In this document: positions 25,101-34,793 of the stretch, piece after piece
Numbering within the stretch: position 1 is the first letter of the stretch
Layout of the letters: each line of letters begins with the position of its first letter
Assembly (NCBI GenBank): GCA_003116995.1
Contig: BDSL01000100.1
Span: forward strand, 186,001 to 250,000
Length of the DNA: 64,000 nt
Source of the DNA: Yamagishiella unicocca
Taxonomy: Eukaryota; Chlorophyta; Chlorophyceae; Chlamydomonadales; Volvocaceae
Direction: 5' to 3'
Made by a program: the position numbers and the translations under genes
The notes under the pieces: generated by a model
Told to the model about the DNA's origin: nothing
What the model saw: only the letters and a program-made list of their open reading frames with translations
Database searches by the model: none

Positions 25101-28100
25101 TGCCTGCAGATGGCTTGGCAGTGCAGCAGCTGTACCTGCCGGCACCTGTGCCAGCGCTTCATGGCCAGAGCATCACGCTGCTCATCAATGCCTCTTTCGC
25201 TGCTGGCGGTAGGTGGCCGTGGTGTTGTGGAGGCGTTGATATCTTTGCAGCCCTTGCGTGTGTAGCCGATCGAGGCAGTAGCCAGCAGGCGGGGAAGGGT
25301 CAGGGACCTGGGGGCGTGCAGCAATGATGGCTGCTGCTGTAACATTATTTCGTGGGCCCGTTCCCATGTTGTTCCCTGGCTGAGCGATGAATCCACAGCA
25401 GCAGGGAATCTGTGGGTGCCCGCCTGCTGAAGGTTTTGTTTGACACACCTACCATGCACGGGGGGATCTGGAACACCTAACAAACTGCTGGCAACAGCTC
25501 TGGACTGGGATATCCAAAGGCAGCCAAGGCGCAGGCATAATGCAAACCCGTGTTCAATGCGCTCCTCCAACAACTTTATGTTTTGCTTCTGCAGGTGCGG
25601 CGGCATCCAAAAGCGTGATCCTCACAGCGATCGGTGCAGTGCCGTCTGCCAAGCTGATCGGACCCGCTGGCGATGTACCAGATGACTCCAACCTGGTTTT
25701 CGACGCCACTACCTCCTTCGATCCCGATGCTACCAGAGAACTGCAGAAGCTGAACTACAATTGGGCATGCAGGTAGGATCCCTGAATGGCAGGGAGGGGA
25801 TTGTGGGTTCATTGCATTGTGGCCAATCTATTGCTCGCTGCCAGCCCTATGTGTTGTATCTGTCCTGGGATGTATCATGAAAGATGGTTCTGTATGTCAT
25901 CCATCTGCTCGCGAGACCTTTTCTGTTAAGGTAATGATACAACACTATGGCAGCACTTGCCCTGGTTACGGGCCGTTTTGCGGGGGGGGGGGGTCGGTTA
26001 CCGGGGAGGCCGGTTACCAGGGTCTTTGCAAACCGGTCCCTAATTGGGCCAAACCGATAAAACTCCCCGTCAGCTCGTTCAATAAAACGGTAACCGGGTG
26101 GAGGACCATCCCGGTGATGCCCCTCCTAAACCCTAAACCTTCGACCCTCGCTCTCACCCCCTCGCTCCAGGCGCGAGGACTACCCCGCTCCTTGCTTCAC
26201 GGGGTCAGACACTGGCGACGATACCACCACCCCCGGGGTGTGGACGGTGTCGCCCAGCCTGCTGACACTGGGCAAGGTTCACACCGTCACAGTCACGGTG
26301 TCAAAGGAAGTGTCACGGGGCGCAACACCCCTTAATGCCACTGCCTCGGTCACCTTCCGGCCGCGATCCACACAAGTGCCCTTCCCCCGTGGCAAGCTGT
26401 CATGGCAGTGCAGTGCTGCTGCCTGCGCCTCACCACACAGCACCGACAGCAGCCTGATGGTGCTGCTGGTGGTCGGTCAGGAGTACAGGTAGGTTGTGTG
26501 TGTGTTGACTTAGATCTGCTGGTGTGTGCTCATAGTGAGCATGGTGGGCAGGGAGCACGGTGTGTGTGGAACCTTGCTTTGGGGTCGTGCAGCTCTATCT
26601 GGCGGGTTGGGCAAAGTAGCATGGATTATCTAGTAGCAGTATTCCTTACAGTGGGCTTCAGACCTTACACATCGTGTGTTGGCCGCCGGAGTCAGCCCAT
26701 GTTCTTGCCGGTGTACCCTCATGCAACCCATCCTACCCACAGCAATGCCACCGTCACATGGTCCAGCAATGAAGTCCCCGGGGTAAGCAACTTGGTCGAT
26801 GTCAGTGCTGCCAACGGTGCCGACACACCCAAAGTGACATCCAACATTATCACCCTCATCACCATCGTGGCAGCAGACCTCCCCACCAACCAGCCGTCCG
26901 TCACCATCACTGCCAGCATGCTTCTTAATGGCTTGAAAGGCGCCGCCATCATCACTGTGCCGCTCAACTCGGCTCCCAGCTGCACCCTGGATGCCACCGA
27001 CCCGTCCGCCTGCCTCAAGGTGGACCTGGTGTCGGACACCTTCCCAACCGCTGTAGTGTCCATTCGCGCTGAGGGCTTTTCGGATGCTCAGGACTCAGAG
27101 CTGACCTATGAGTTCGGGCTGCAGCTTATTCAGCAGGGCAGCATTGTGTACCTGCCACAGCAGCTCGGAATGTTGTCTTCAGCAACACTGGTGGGCCTGG
27201 CAGAGGGCAATGTCACGCTGTACGGCTGTGCCATCGACAGCCAGGGGGCTCGATCTTGCGCGGCCATGGTCACGACCATCGAGCCGCCGCCGGCAGGCTT
27301 TGATGCGGCATCTCTGCTCAAACCTCTGGATGTCTCAGCGTTGGCTGTGGTGAGTGAGGATGGAGACGGTGGATGTTTTGGCCCGCCACATAGTCGGTTG
27401 TTGCGTGAAGACAGCGAGCTGTGGCGGGATGGGGAGTGGTCGATTGCTTGGAGGGGTAGGTGGGGTGGGTGACGGCAGGACTGACTTGTTCGCTTGCAAG
27501 CGCGCTGTTAAAAGCTTAAAACGTGTCGAGCTAATAATAACCTGAGTGCTCGCTCACATCCCAGTTGGCTGCGTGCGTGACTGCCACGTCAGCGCACATC
27601 TGCCAGGACAGGTAGTTCCACATGGTGTAAGTGGTCGCGTGGTGCAACCCACCCTATGATACGTGTTCGGCAGGTAAAGCCGCTGACATTCGAGTATCAA
27701 AGCCGCTGACATTCGAGATGTAAATGCTTAAACGGGAACATGTTCGTCTGACATCTCCTCCGTGCTGTTTCGTTGCGGCCATGTATGTCAAGATTGAAAA
27801 TGGACTACAAACCTGGTGCTTTTATGCGCCGCCTGCCTTATTAACTGCAACCTGCCGATGTCCCCACCCACCCACTACCTATCTACCCGGGTTGACGCAT
27901 GCAGGCAAACGACCTGCGCGCTCTGCTCCAAGCAGCGCTGCAGATGTCGCTGCTGACGCCGTACATCGCCGCGTCCGCCAGCAGCTCGGCGGCGGAGCTG
28001 GCCTCCAGCCAGAGCGGGCAGCTCATCACCGCCATCCTGGGCACCACCAACCTGGGCGACTCACAGCAGGTACGTGGCAGGGTTTGCCGGGTTTGCACCT

Positions 28101-30251
28101 ATCCCGATAGCGACTCACCCACCATGGGTCCTGGCGCGAAAGGCGCAGCACCCAACAAGCGCAGCACCCTCGTATTACCATCGCACAGTGCAATATGCGT
28201 ATGCAGCTGGGTGGGTGCTGTATGTATACCGCCTGCTTCCTGCCAACCTTACTTTCGTTCAACCAACCATCGGCTAATTCCCAGCCGGCCTCCACCTACC
28301 TTCCTGCCGCCTTGCTTGCTCATGTTCCATCGTCTTCCCTCGCTTGCAGGTCCAGCTAGCGCTTTCCTCGATTACCACCGTCGTGGGGAGTGCATCGGGG
28401 TTGCTCACCGATGGCACCAAGGAAACGGTCTTGCAGACCGCCGCCACCATCCTCCAGGCGGCGATCGACTCTAACTCAGTTGACAGCGACTTCGCCACAC
28501 AGATCTGCACCTTACTGGCGGCATCATCGCAAAGCAGCAGCGCCGCAGCCAGCAGCAGTAGTCGTGCGCAGCGCTTGCGTGCCGAGGCAGCCAGCGCCAG
28601 CAGCACCAGCTCCCTGCAGTGGCTGCAGAAGACCCTGTCGAATACCGCCCAGCTGGCAGCGGCGCTGGGCAAGCGGGCGGTGCCGGCGGGAGACGATTAC
28701 ATCACAGCGGGTGCCAACGGTGTATTCACGGCGGCTTCAGCTCTAGCGGTGTCCGGAAGCTCAGCTTCCTCCTCGCTGATCATGCGTTCCGGACCGGGTG
28801 CGAAGGCATCAGCAGTATCCACGAAGAGGGAATTGGGTTTGGCCGGCCGCCGCAGGCTTGCACTGCAGGACTCCCAGGGCCAGAACCTGCTGGCTGTAGT
28901 GCGCGCGACATCCAGCCGAAAGCTGCTGTCTTCGCCGCCGCCCGCCTCTCCATCAGCAACCATCGCCGAAGTGTCATTCACGCTGGCCGGTGCTGCCGCC
29001 TCTGGCGCGTCCAGCCAGGGTATGGGGCTGTCGTACATTTCGAGTGCGGCGGTGCCGCTACCATTGGCGCTGGGCAGCGCCCTGCCCTCGACCATCGCCC
29101 TGCGTGGTGGTATAGCGAGTGTGACATGGGCTGCCGTCGGCACCGATGCTGCCGCCTCGCCTCCCTCCTTGGACGGCGTCAGCAGCTACATGACCATCCG
29201 CATCCCCGCACCCGCGTACGACGCCTCCAAGCCGACCACGTGCGCGTTGTACGACGCGACGGCCAACACTATCACTGGCTCCCTCCAAGGCCTTCAGGCC
29301 GGTAGTGCACCGGCCACCTTTATGTCGTACGATACCACAACAGGGCGTGTCACTTGCCGCGCCACAGTCATGGGCGCGTACGTCGTGGCCCAGCAGTTGC
29401 CGATGCCACCGTCTGCTGCAGTTCCACCGCCGCCTCCGCCAATGGGGGAGACTCCAGGCATTGCGCCACCACCCAGTAGTGCAGGTCCTGCTGTTGGGTT
29501 CACTGAGTCAGCTGCTGATGTCAGCTCTGGCCCAGCAGGCGAGGTCGCTGCATCTGATGATGGGCACCATCACAGCTCACTTGCTGTGGGCGCCATTGTG
29601 GGGGGTGTGGTTGGCGGTGTTATAGCACTCCTCATCGTGCTGGTGGTGGGGCTGCTTGTTTTGCGGAGGAGGAAGAAGAAGGTCGCGGCCACGCCTTTGG
29701 AGTCTGAGCTTCATCCCGACCAGCAGCAAGATGGCGATGTCCGACTGGGCCAACCCGCATCCGTGACAAGGCCAGTGTGGCTGGAGAACCCTGCTGCGCT
29801 GGGGGTAGTTGAGGAGGGTAACGAACCCGAAAGCCCCTCCCCAATCGCGACCAGTGGTCGCACTACTGTCGATGGCCCGATGGACTCCCAGCAGCCGCAG
29901 CAGCCATCGCAGCCGTTGCAGCCGTTGCAGCCGTCGCAGCAGCTACAGCCCCCTCCGCTGCTGCCGCCGCTGCTACAGCCCCGTCCGCTGCTGCCGCCGC
30001 TGCTACCAGAAGTGCAGATTTCGCAGCCACCACAGCAGCCGCTCATGCAGCAGCAGCTGCAGCAGCAGGGCCCCGTGGAGAACCTCTCTGGCATTGCTGC
30101 CACTGATGGTGCCCCGAACGGTTTGCTTGTCGATGGCGCGGTGCCGCTAGTCTCCCCCCCGGGTGGGGACAGCAACAGGCGCCTCGAGCACCAGATCAGC
30201 CTGCCGCACACGCCCCGGGGCAAAGAGGACGATTCACAGGTGCCGCGCTAA
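9932..30251 (+). CDS. REJ-A: stalked type I membrane protein with PAN-like, HRGP, Cys-rich and REJ/PKD-like modules
   Basis: Model (join): 9932-10112, 12018-12293, 16927-21344, 23620-23706, 24250-24772, 25056-25208, 25595-25772, 26171-26488, 26743-27349, 27905-28069, 28350-30251; 8808 nt, about 2935 aa, with all phases consistent. Residues 1-60 form a signal peptide (core LQLLLAAAVIF). Residues 61-152 are PAN/apple-like, with paired Cys including AVCCKAQCDDNPSC and TNCCWIK. Residues 153-1305 are a Ser/Pro/Ala-rich stalk of hydroxyproline-rich glycoprotein type. Residues 1306-1625 are Cys-rich (CSVCQDC, RAGMLCSSLGAC). Residues 1655-2247 are REJ/PKD-like (FDATTSFDPD, NYNWAC). A Ser/Ala-rich region follows with a GPS-like end (VTCRATVMGAYVV). 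The transmembrane helix is near 2713-2744, followed by RRRKKK and a Gln/Pro-rich tail. Exons 3-11 are well supported by REJ-B. Exons 1-2 rest on phase, signal peptide and position only and could belong to a separate gene. A TGTAA at 30442-30446 may be the poly(A) signal. Function is unknown; the layout suggests a surface receptor or adhesin. Confidence 0.68.
10640..10815 (-). other. Possible exon remnant antisense in REJ-A intron 1
   Basis: The minus-strand frame gives an ordered stretch (VADVPALQQVHVVQKLLPPL, then SLLVDPLLLAMTILDVDY) that reads more like protein than the surrounding frames. No flanking exons or recognisable family are seen. It could be a gene fragment carried in by repeats. 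Confidence 0.2.
11081..11735 (+). repeat. 168-172 bp satellite, block 1 (four units)
   Basis: Unit starts marked by cgtgcacgagcgccaatcag lie at 11081, 11249, 11417 and 11589. Units also share catacatgtatgcaa and gcggcccgtgcatgcctcc. The block lies in intron 1 of REJ-A. Long open frames here simply follow the repeat. Confidence 0.9.
12018..12293 (+). CDS. PAN/apple-like exon, phase 1-1
   Basis: About 92 residues with at least eight cysteines, in a pattern resembling PAN/apple modules used in algal extracellular and adhesive proteins (CHDAVCCKAQCDDNPSCGVF, then WCTNCCWIK). It is bounded by a CAG acceptor and an AAAG|GTAACT donor and has symmetric 1-1 phase, so it can be inserted or lost without a frameshift. 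Satellite blocks lie in the introns on both sides. Confidence 0.5.
12331..12413 (+). repeat. 12-bp minisatellite, about seven copies
   Basis: Tandem gaagcatggcct units with occasional aaagcatggcct variants, immediately after the PAN-like exon in intron 2 of REJ-A. Confidence 0.9.
12495..12950 (+). repeat. Same satellite, block 2 (three units)
   Basis: Units start at 12512, 12687 and 12867 (period 175-180) and match block 1, preceded by the shared ggtaccggtaaaaag linker. The block lies in intron 2, on the other side of the PAN-like exon. Confidence 0.9.
12957..14240 (-). repeat. Tandem repeats downstream of a LINE fragment
   Basis: Two repeat classes are present. Three units of about 130 bp begin near 12987, 13119 and 13246 and share gagtagggaaagcgtgtc and ggccaggccgct-type blocks. 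A unit of about 163 bp is duplicated at 13750 and 13912 (ctacaagcgcggaagcgcaa onward). On the minus strand they follow the LINE ORF, so they probably represent the element's 3' region. They are not CRISPR: units are long, imperfect and lack spacers. Confidence 0.6.
14258..15163 (-). mobile_element. LINE fragment: C-terminal part of ORF2, antisense in REJ-A intron 2
   Basis: A 301-codon frame has the C-terminal signature of non-LTR retrotransposon polyproteins: a WRLAINGFHGFPMH segment, then PCPCG followed by HHFWEC, the usual Cys/His knuckle (CxC...HHFWxC). No reverse-transcriptase catalytic motifs were seen upstream in the fragment, so it is 5'-truncated or interrupted. It is antisense to REJ-A inside a 4.6 kb intron, which argues that it is not a functional gene of the locus. 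A similar knuckle occurs at 46153-46449. Confidence 0.65.
15170..16926. other. Distal part of REJ-A intron 2
   Basis: No exon that I can defend. A possible short exon-like stretch begins with ATG at 16688 (23 codons, then CAG|GTACAC) but has no partner. The acceptor tttgttttcag at 16926 introduces the stalk exon. Confidence 0.4.
16990..20385 (+). repeat. Pro/Ser-coding repeat tract, open in several frames
   Basis: Degenerate CCN-type tandem repeats built from ccgcc, tcctcc, ccatctccac and similar blocks encode the REJ-A stalk. In the used frame the register changes: Ser/Pro/Ala (to about 17365), poly-Pro, a basic His/Arg/Leu stretch (about 17440-17715), then Pro/Ser with many SPPPP units. 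All three plus frames stay open over roughly 17.0-19.5 kb, and long minus-strand frames (Gly-, Arg- or Glu/Ala-rich) are also open. A cleaner 27-30 bp sub-repeat encodes PPPLLPPPST-like units near 20030-20190. Confidence 0.85.
21345..23619 (+). other. REJ-A intron 3 with inserted inverted-repeat element
   Basis: An intron of 2275 bases holds the inverted-repeat element at 21617-23336. A direct repeat flanks it: tgtatgcccatgg and gggggctgttttgtgttag occur at 21490-21530 and again at 23367-23416. No coding sequence was recognised inside. Confidence 0.6.
21617..23336. mobile_element. Candidate non-autonomous DNA transposon with 22-bp inverted ends
   Basis: The left end (accaaacggctatatgggtt, followed by aa, within 21617-21639) is the exact reverse complement of 23315-23336. 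Subterminal gctaag/cttagc motifs are enriched at both ends. A partial second copy of the right end lies at 23341-23362. No transposase frame is evident. Target-site duplications could not be assigned with confidence. Confidence 0.55.
23806..24285 (+). repeat. Tandem triplication of intron end, splice acceptor and exon start
   Basis: Three units of 163, 156 and 157 bases start at 23806, 23969 and 24125. Each contains the intron 3' end, an acceptor and the first codons of the REJ exon (VTSCAACAAPIA). Only the last runs into the full exon at 24250. The two decoys (acceptors before 23937 and 24093) read into an in-frame stop soon after and have a CAGCAG double acceptor, while the real site has one CAG. 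Confidence 0.85.
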
Positions 30252-33200
30252 AGCCTGGCTTGGGAGAACATTGGCGACATGGCCTATCTATGCCCCGGGG
30301 GGTACTCAGATGAGCGAAACCTCCCAGGGGACGACGCGATCGAGCGTCTTCGAGCTTGCTTGGCTGCCACGGCGGTTGCGGTAGTTGGTCAGCCCCCTAA
30401 CCGCGATCGAAGTCGCACCCCGCTGCAATAATGGAGCGGGCTGTAAGGACTGGACAGCGCTGTTGCTTGCGCGCGCGCCGTCGCTGCTGCTGTGTGGTCA
30501 CCCCGGACTTTTGATGCCAGAATTTGGGGAAACATATGTATACGGTTCTGAGGTAGGACTGCAAGCAAGCTGCTGGCGGCTTATTATTTTATACTTGGAA
30601 CCCGACGCTGTCGAGATGAATGAATTGTATGCCGCCTGGACAAGGCCGTTCACTTTAGGCGGACGTGGCGATGCGTACGTACGTTCTCCCTTCCATTCCT
30701 CCTTTCTTCCCGCCGGCGGCGCGACTACGCGCGCCCCGCATTACCTGCATCGTAAACTACTGCCTGGCAGTCGCGATTAGGGCCACGCATCACCCCCGTG
30801 CTCCACACGAGCGTGATTGGTGAGATAGTGAGGCGACGTACCCCAGCGAGCGAGAACTCCAGCAGAACGAAGCTGGCTGATATGTAATTCGATATGCATA
30901 TGCCATGCCGGGATGCCGCCATGCGCATTTGCAAGACATCCTCGCAGCAGCAGGAGTCGCTTAATAAATTAGACGACACTGGAGCGGATGTGACGCCACC
31001 GACGTGCGTGTGCTTCTGTTAGGCGAGAGATGTAGTATCATGCTGTAGGTGCGTGCGCAACCCTGTGTGCGTGCGTGCACGCGGTGCGTGGCCACTTCTG
31101 GGATATCTACGCGTACTCACATCTATCGCATCGTCTACCCGCCCCCGAGCTTATTGCACAATCGCTGCTGCGCATTCCTGTTGCTTCTTTTGGTCGGTGC
31201 TAGCAGTGGCGTGAGCGCAATCAGCGGATGGGCGGGGCGGGTATGATGATAATGTTAGGTACTTATGCATGCATGTGTGCTCACCTAAAGCGCTCCTGCT
31301 GCTGCCCGAACAAGGCACTGGTTGACCTCCCACAGTGCAGAGATGAACAGCAGCTGGCTGGGTTGCTGTATGTTCCTGTGATGCCATTTATGTCATACGT
31401 AGCAACGGTCGTCCTATCTTGTCGAGGGCTACGTGCACATGCTAAGGACGTGTTGAAAGTCGTTACTTGCTCAATGAGCGCATGTATGGCCGGCGGAAGC
31501 GCCATGAGGAGGGTCGTGCGTGTGGGGCCGCTATCACCACAGATAGACAGGCAGGGTGGGGAGAAGCAAGGGTTGTATGATTCGCCCTGCTGATCATGAG
31601 CCCGCAGCAGAAGGCAGGGATGCATGTTGCTTGGGGATCGTGCCTAGGGCCGCGATGTTTTTCAGTCTTCTGTGAATTGAATATGAGGCATAATGTTTTA
31701 CACGCCTCCATCCATCCGTTGGACTGGACTCGCTTGTGTTTCACGAAGGACGAAATCACAACCCGGCGGAGGTTGTATGTTTCGCCTGCTGTTGCTGGCC
31801 GGTGATTGGTGAGCATCGACGCGGTGTACCGGATGGGTGCTGAACTGTGCCCAAACGTCTGGTACCCGAAGGAGGTTGACTTCACTACTAGTTGAACGCT
31901 GGTTACTTGGCTCTGCTTTCCATGCGGGCTTCGATCATCATTAACAAACGGCGGATGGATCCGCCGCATATAGGACCCGCTGCAGGCTGCAGTAGTAGTA
32001 TGTATATGCGTGCTCCGCATCATTCGGTGTGCATGAATAGCAATTTGGACGCCAACTTGAGGTGACATGGTTTTCAACTAACGTTATCACCCATACGCTG
32101 TCCTCATACGCTTCTGCCCTGTGCCCAGTGTCGAGCAATGCGCCTTTCGATCCCTCCCGTCCGTGATTAAAGGCTTGGAGCCAACTGTCAACGTTGTCCA
32201 TTGGGGCATCCGGTTAGCGTTCAGTCGGTGTTTTTCTCACTTGATCAGCGGACGTACGACCACCTAGCAACGTGGATGATTCCAGACGCCAGGAAGAGTT
32301 GCAGCACGAGTCTGCTCATCAGCGCCTTACGTAGCATAACGGTAGCTTGCTCGCGGGAAGTCATTACCGGTGTGCTTCCCCTTTCCCTGAGCCACGCCCT
32401 CCGTGGTCCACACACACCCACAGCATTCGCACGGTTGCCTGTCTGAGCTGGAAGGAGGGGCCTGCTCTTGCGCTGGAAGGAGGAGCCTCAGTTTGCGAAA
32501 GTATTTACAATCGATCCGAGCAGCGGTATACACCGCACCAGGGTGGCATGGCGTGTGTTGTGAGGAGGCGCGGCGGCGGGCGCAGGGACACGCCCACCGA
32601 GTGAACGACAGGCGAGCAGCGAGAGTGCTGGTCGGAACGCTATTGCCCGCCACCGCATGCTTGTGCAGCATGACATGGGTGGCGCGCCACCAGGCTGGGC
32701 ATTCATTGGAGGTCAAGGTCCACAAAACCAACAAGACCCAAGTCCCACCGCAGGGCGCCGCGGGCGCCGCCATCCCAGGCGCATCCGCCCCCCCGGCTGG
32801 TGGCCACTGGGCCCAAAGAAATCGTCTACCTGGCTCGGTAGGCCCCCAAGGCATACAAAGCCTCGTGACCGCTCATTATTACGCAGCTGCGTCTTGGCAG
32901 TGGCAACTAAGTAAGACGCCATGATGGCGGGGCCACGCACCCACACACGGACAGTTGCCGCAACGCAGGCCCACGAGCCCGTGGGCCCTATGCGCGCGCG
33001 AGCAACAATCAACTTTCCGAGTGCTATTTCACTAAAGAGATAATCGTTGTTGGTAGTTTGAGCAACTGCCGGCCGCGCGCGGTCCGGCCGGACAGTGAGA
33101 TCGTCGCCCGAGGTGCGACCTAGCGCTAACACACCTCGCACAGTAACCGCCTACCCAGCGCATGTCAGGCAGACCCGCGGCATGCACTGGCGCACCCATT

Positions 33201-34793
33201 CGCGACGCAAGCACACCGTGTAAGCCCTACACGTGCAGGGCAGACCCATGACCTGATGCCGAGCATGGGCCTCCCTGCCCGCCGCGCGCCGCAGCCGACC
33301 TGGTTGTCAGCAACGACAGTCAAAGTAATGCCCGCAACAAATTACTACAACCACCACCACCTGGTACGACGTGATCGGCAACGCCGCCACACAGGGCGAC
33401 GCGAAGTTGCCCGCCGAGCTCGCATACACATGTTGGGCCGCAGCACGCGGGCGCTCGCCTGGGCGCAGCACGCGAGCGCCGTAGGCCCAGTCTGCTCGCC
33501 TGGGTGTCATTGGCGCCGTGAAGGTAGCGTATACTACCTTCCCCCGCCCGAATGTGTTCGCCGGACACCAGCCCAACCGCACGCTAGCGCCGTACACAGC
33601 AATAACAACATCACTCTAGAGGAAGTCCAATGGAGTGCCCCAACCGCAACACATGTCGACTCGGCCAGCTCGATAGCACAGCGCCCACCTCGAGTAGGCT
33701 GGGGTATACCTGCATCAAGAATGAATGACGCCCGCAAACCACCCGCCGAGCGCGCATGCGGGCCTGCCTTGCAGCCGACCTGAGAATTGCGACGCCGCCG
33801 CCGCAAACTACGCCGCAAATTACGCCTCGGGCGAAAACTGGCAGACATGATGCGTGGAATTGCGAAGATTGGCTGGCGAGGCATGCAGACAAACAATAAC
33901 CACTAGCGGACAGGGAGATGGGGACGCAGCATGGTGGCGACAAGGAGTGTGGGTCCATCAAGTCCGATGCAGGCATCCGTCCATCCTCAACCTCATCTCC
34001 ATCTACGACATCGCTGCGGGAGACATACTATGAAGACACGACCCAGGGGGTAGGTGGGCAACACACCGCACCGCACGACCCCTTTCGAAAAAGCACACAC
34101 GGGAGCTCCACTCCCTGCAACGTCTCGTCGGGGCATACTGCCTTCCCCGTACAGCTGCGGACTGCAGTACTCCCCCCACGTGGTCCAAAACGTCCCTAGC
34201 GGCGACGGTCTGGACCAGCTCGAAGCCACGAATCTACATCAATCTCCATACGCCAAAAAAGATCACACTATAGGATCGATGGCCCCATTCGCCAGCCAAC
34301 CGGGGCATGCCTTTCCTTTGGTAAAGAGGGCTGGGCATCAGACCCGAGCTATCCTCTTCGCCGTTTTTTATCAAGCTGGCCTTTGGCCACAACCGCAACG
34401 ACGCAACGCGCACAGCTCCTGCCACACCGGTCCATCCGTCCGTTCGAACGTCCTAGAGTGCCTGCGTCCTAGGGACTCTCGCGCGCAAAGATTTGGGTTT
34501 TAACAGTACGATGGTGTGGGAACGATGGTGGCAACAGTCACATGGGTGGTCGCTTTGGCAGCGCCAGTAAACCTCCGCGCGGCACGGCGCGGCGGGGACG
34601 TACGAACCTATGTATAATATCAATTGGCAACATCATCAACGACATGCATGTAAGCTCCAAATGCCGCAACTGGCAGACAGCGGCAGCATTATGTCAATTA
34701 TCACGCGCTCGAGAAACATGCTTCATAACATGCTGCTGCTTCAGCTGAACCTGTGTTGCGGACCGAACGGAGTCGCGCGCTTCCGCGACTCCA
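30252..34793. other. Region between convergent REJ-A and REJ-B, no gene seen
   Basis: It contains both 3' UTRs and about 4 kb of sequence with no convincing exon on either strand. Open frames are short and without recognisable domains. The REJ-A UTR may end near the TGTAA at 30442. No clear repeat family was noticed. Confidence 0.45.
30442..30446 (+). terminator. Possible poly(A) signal of REJ-A
   Basis: TGTAA, the usual volvocine polyadenylation signal, lies 191 bases after the stop codon. The motif is short, so this is position-based inference. Confidence 0.35.
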
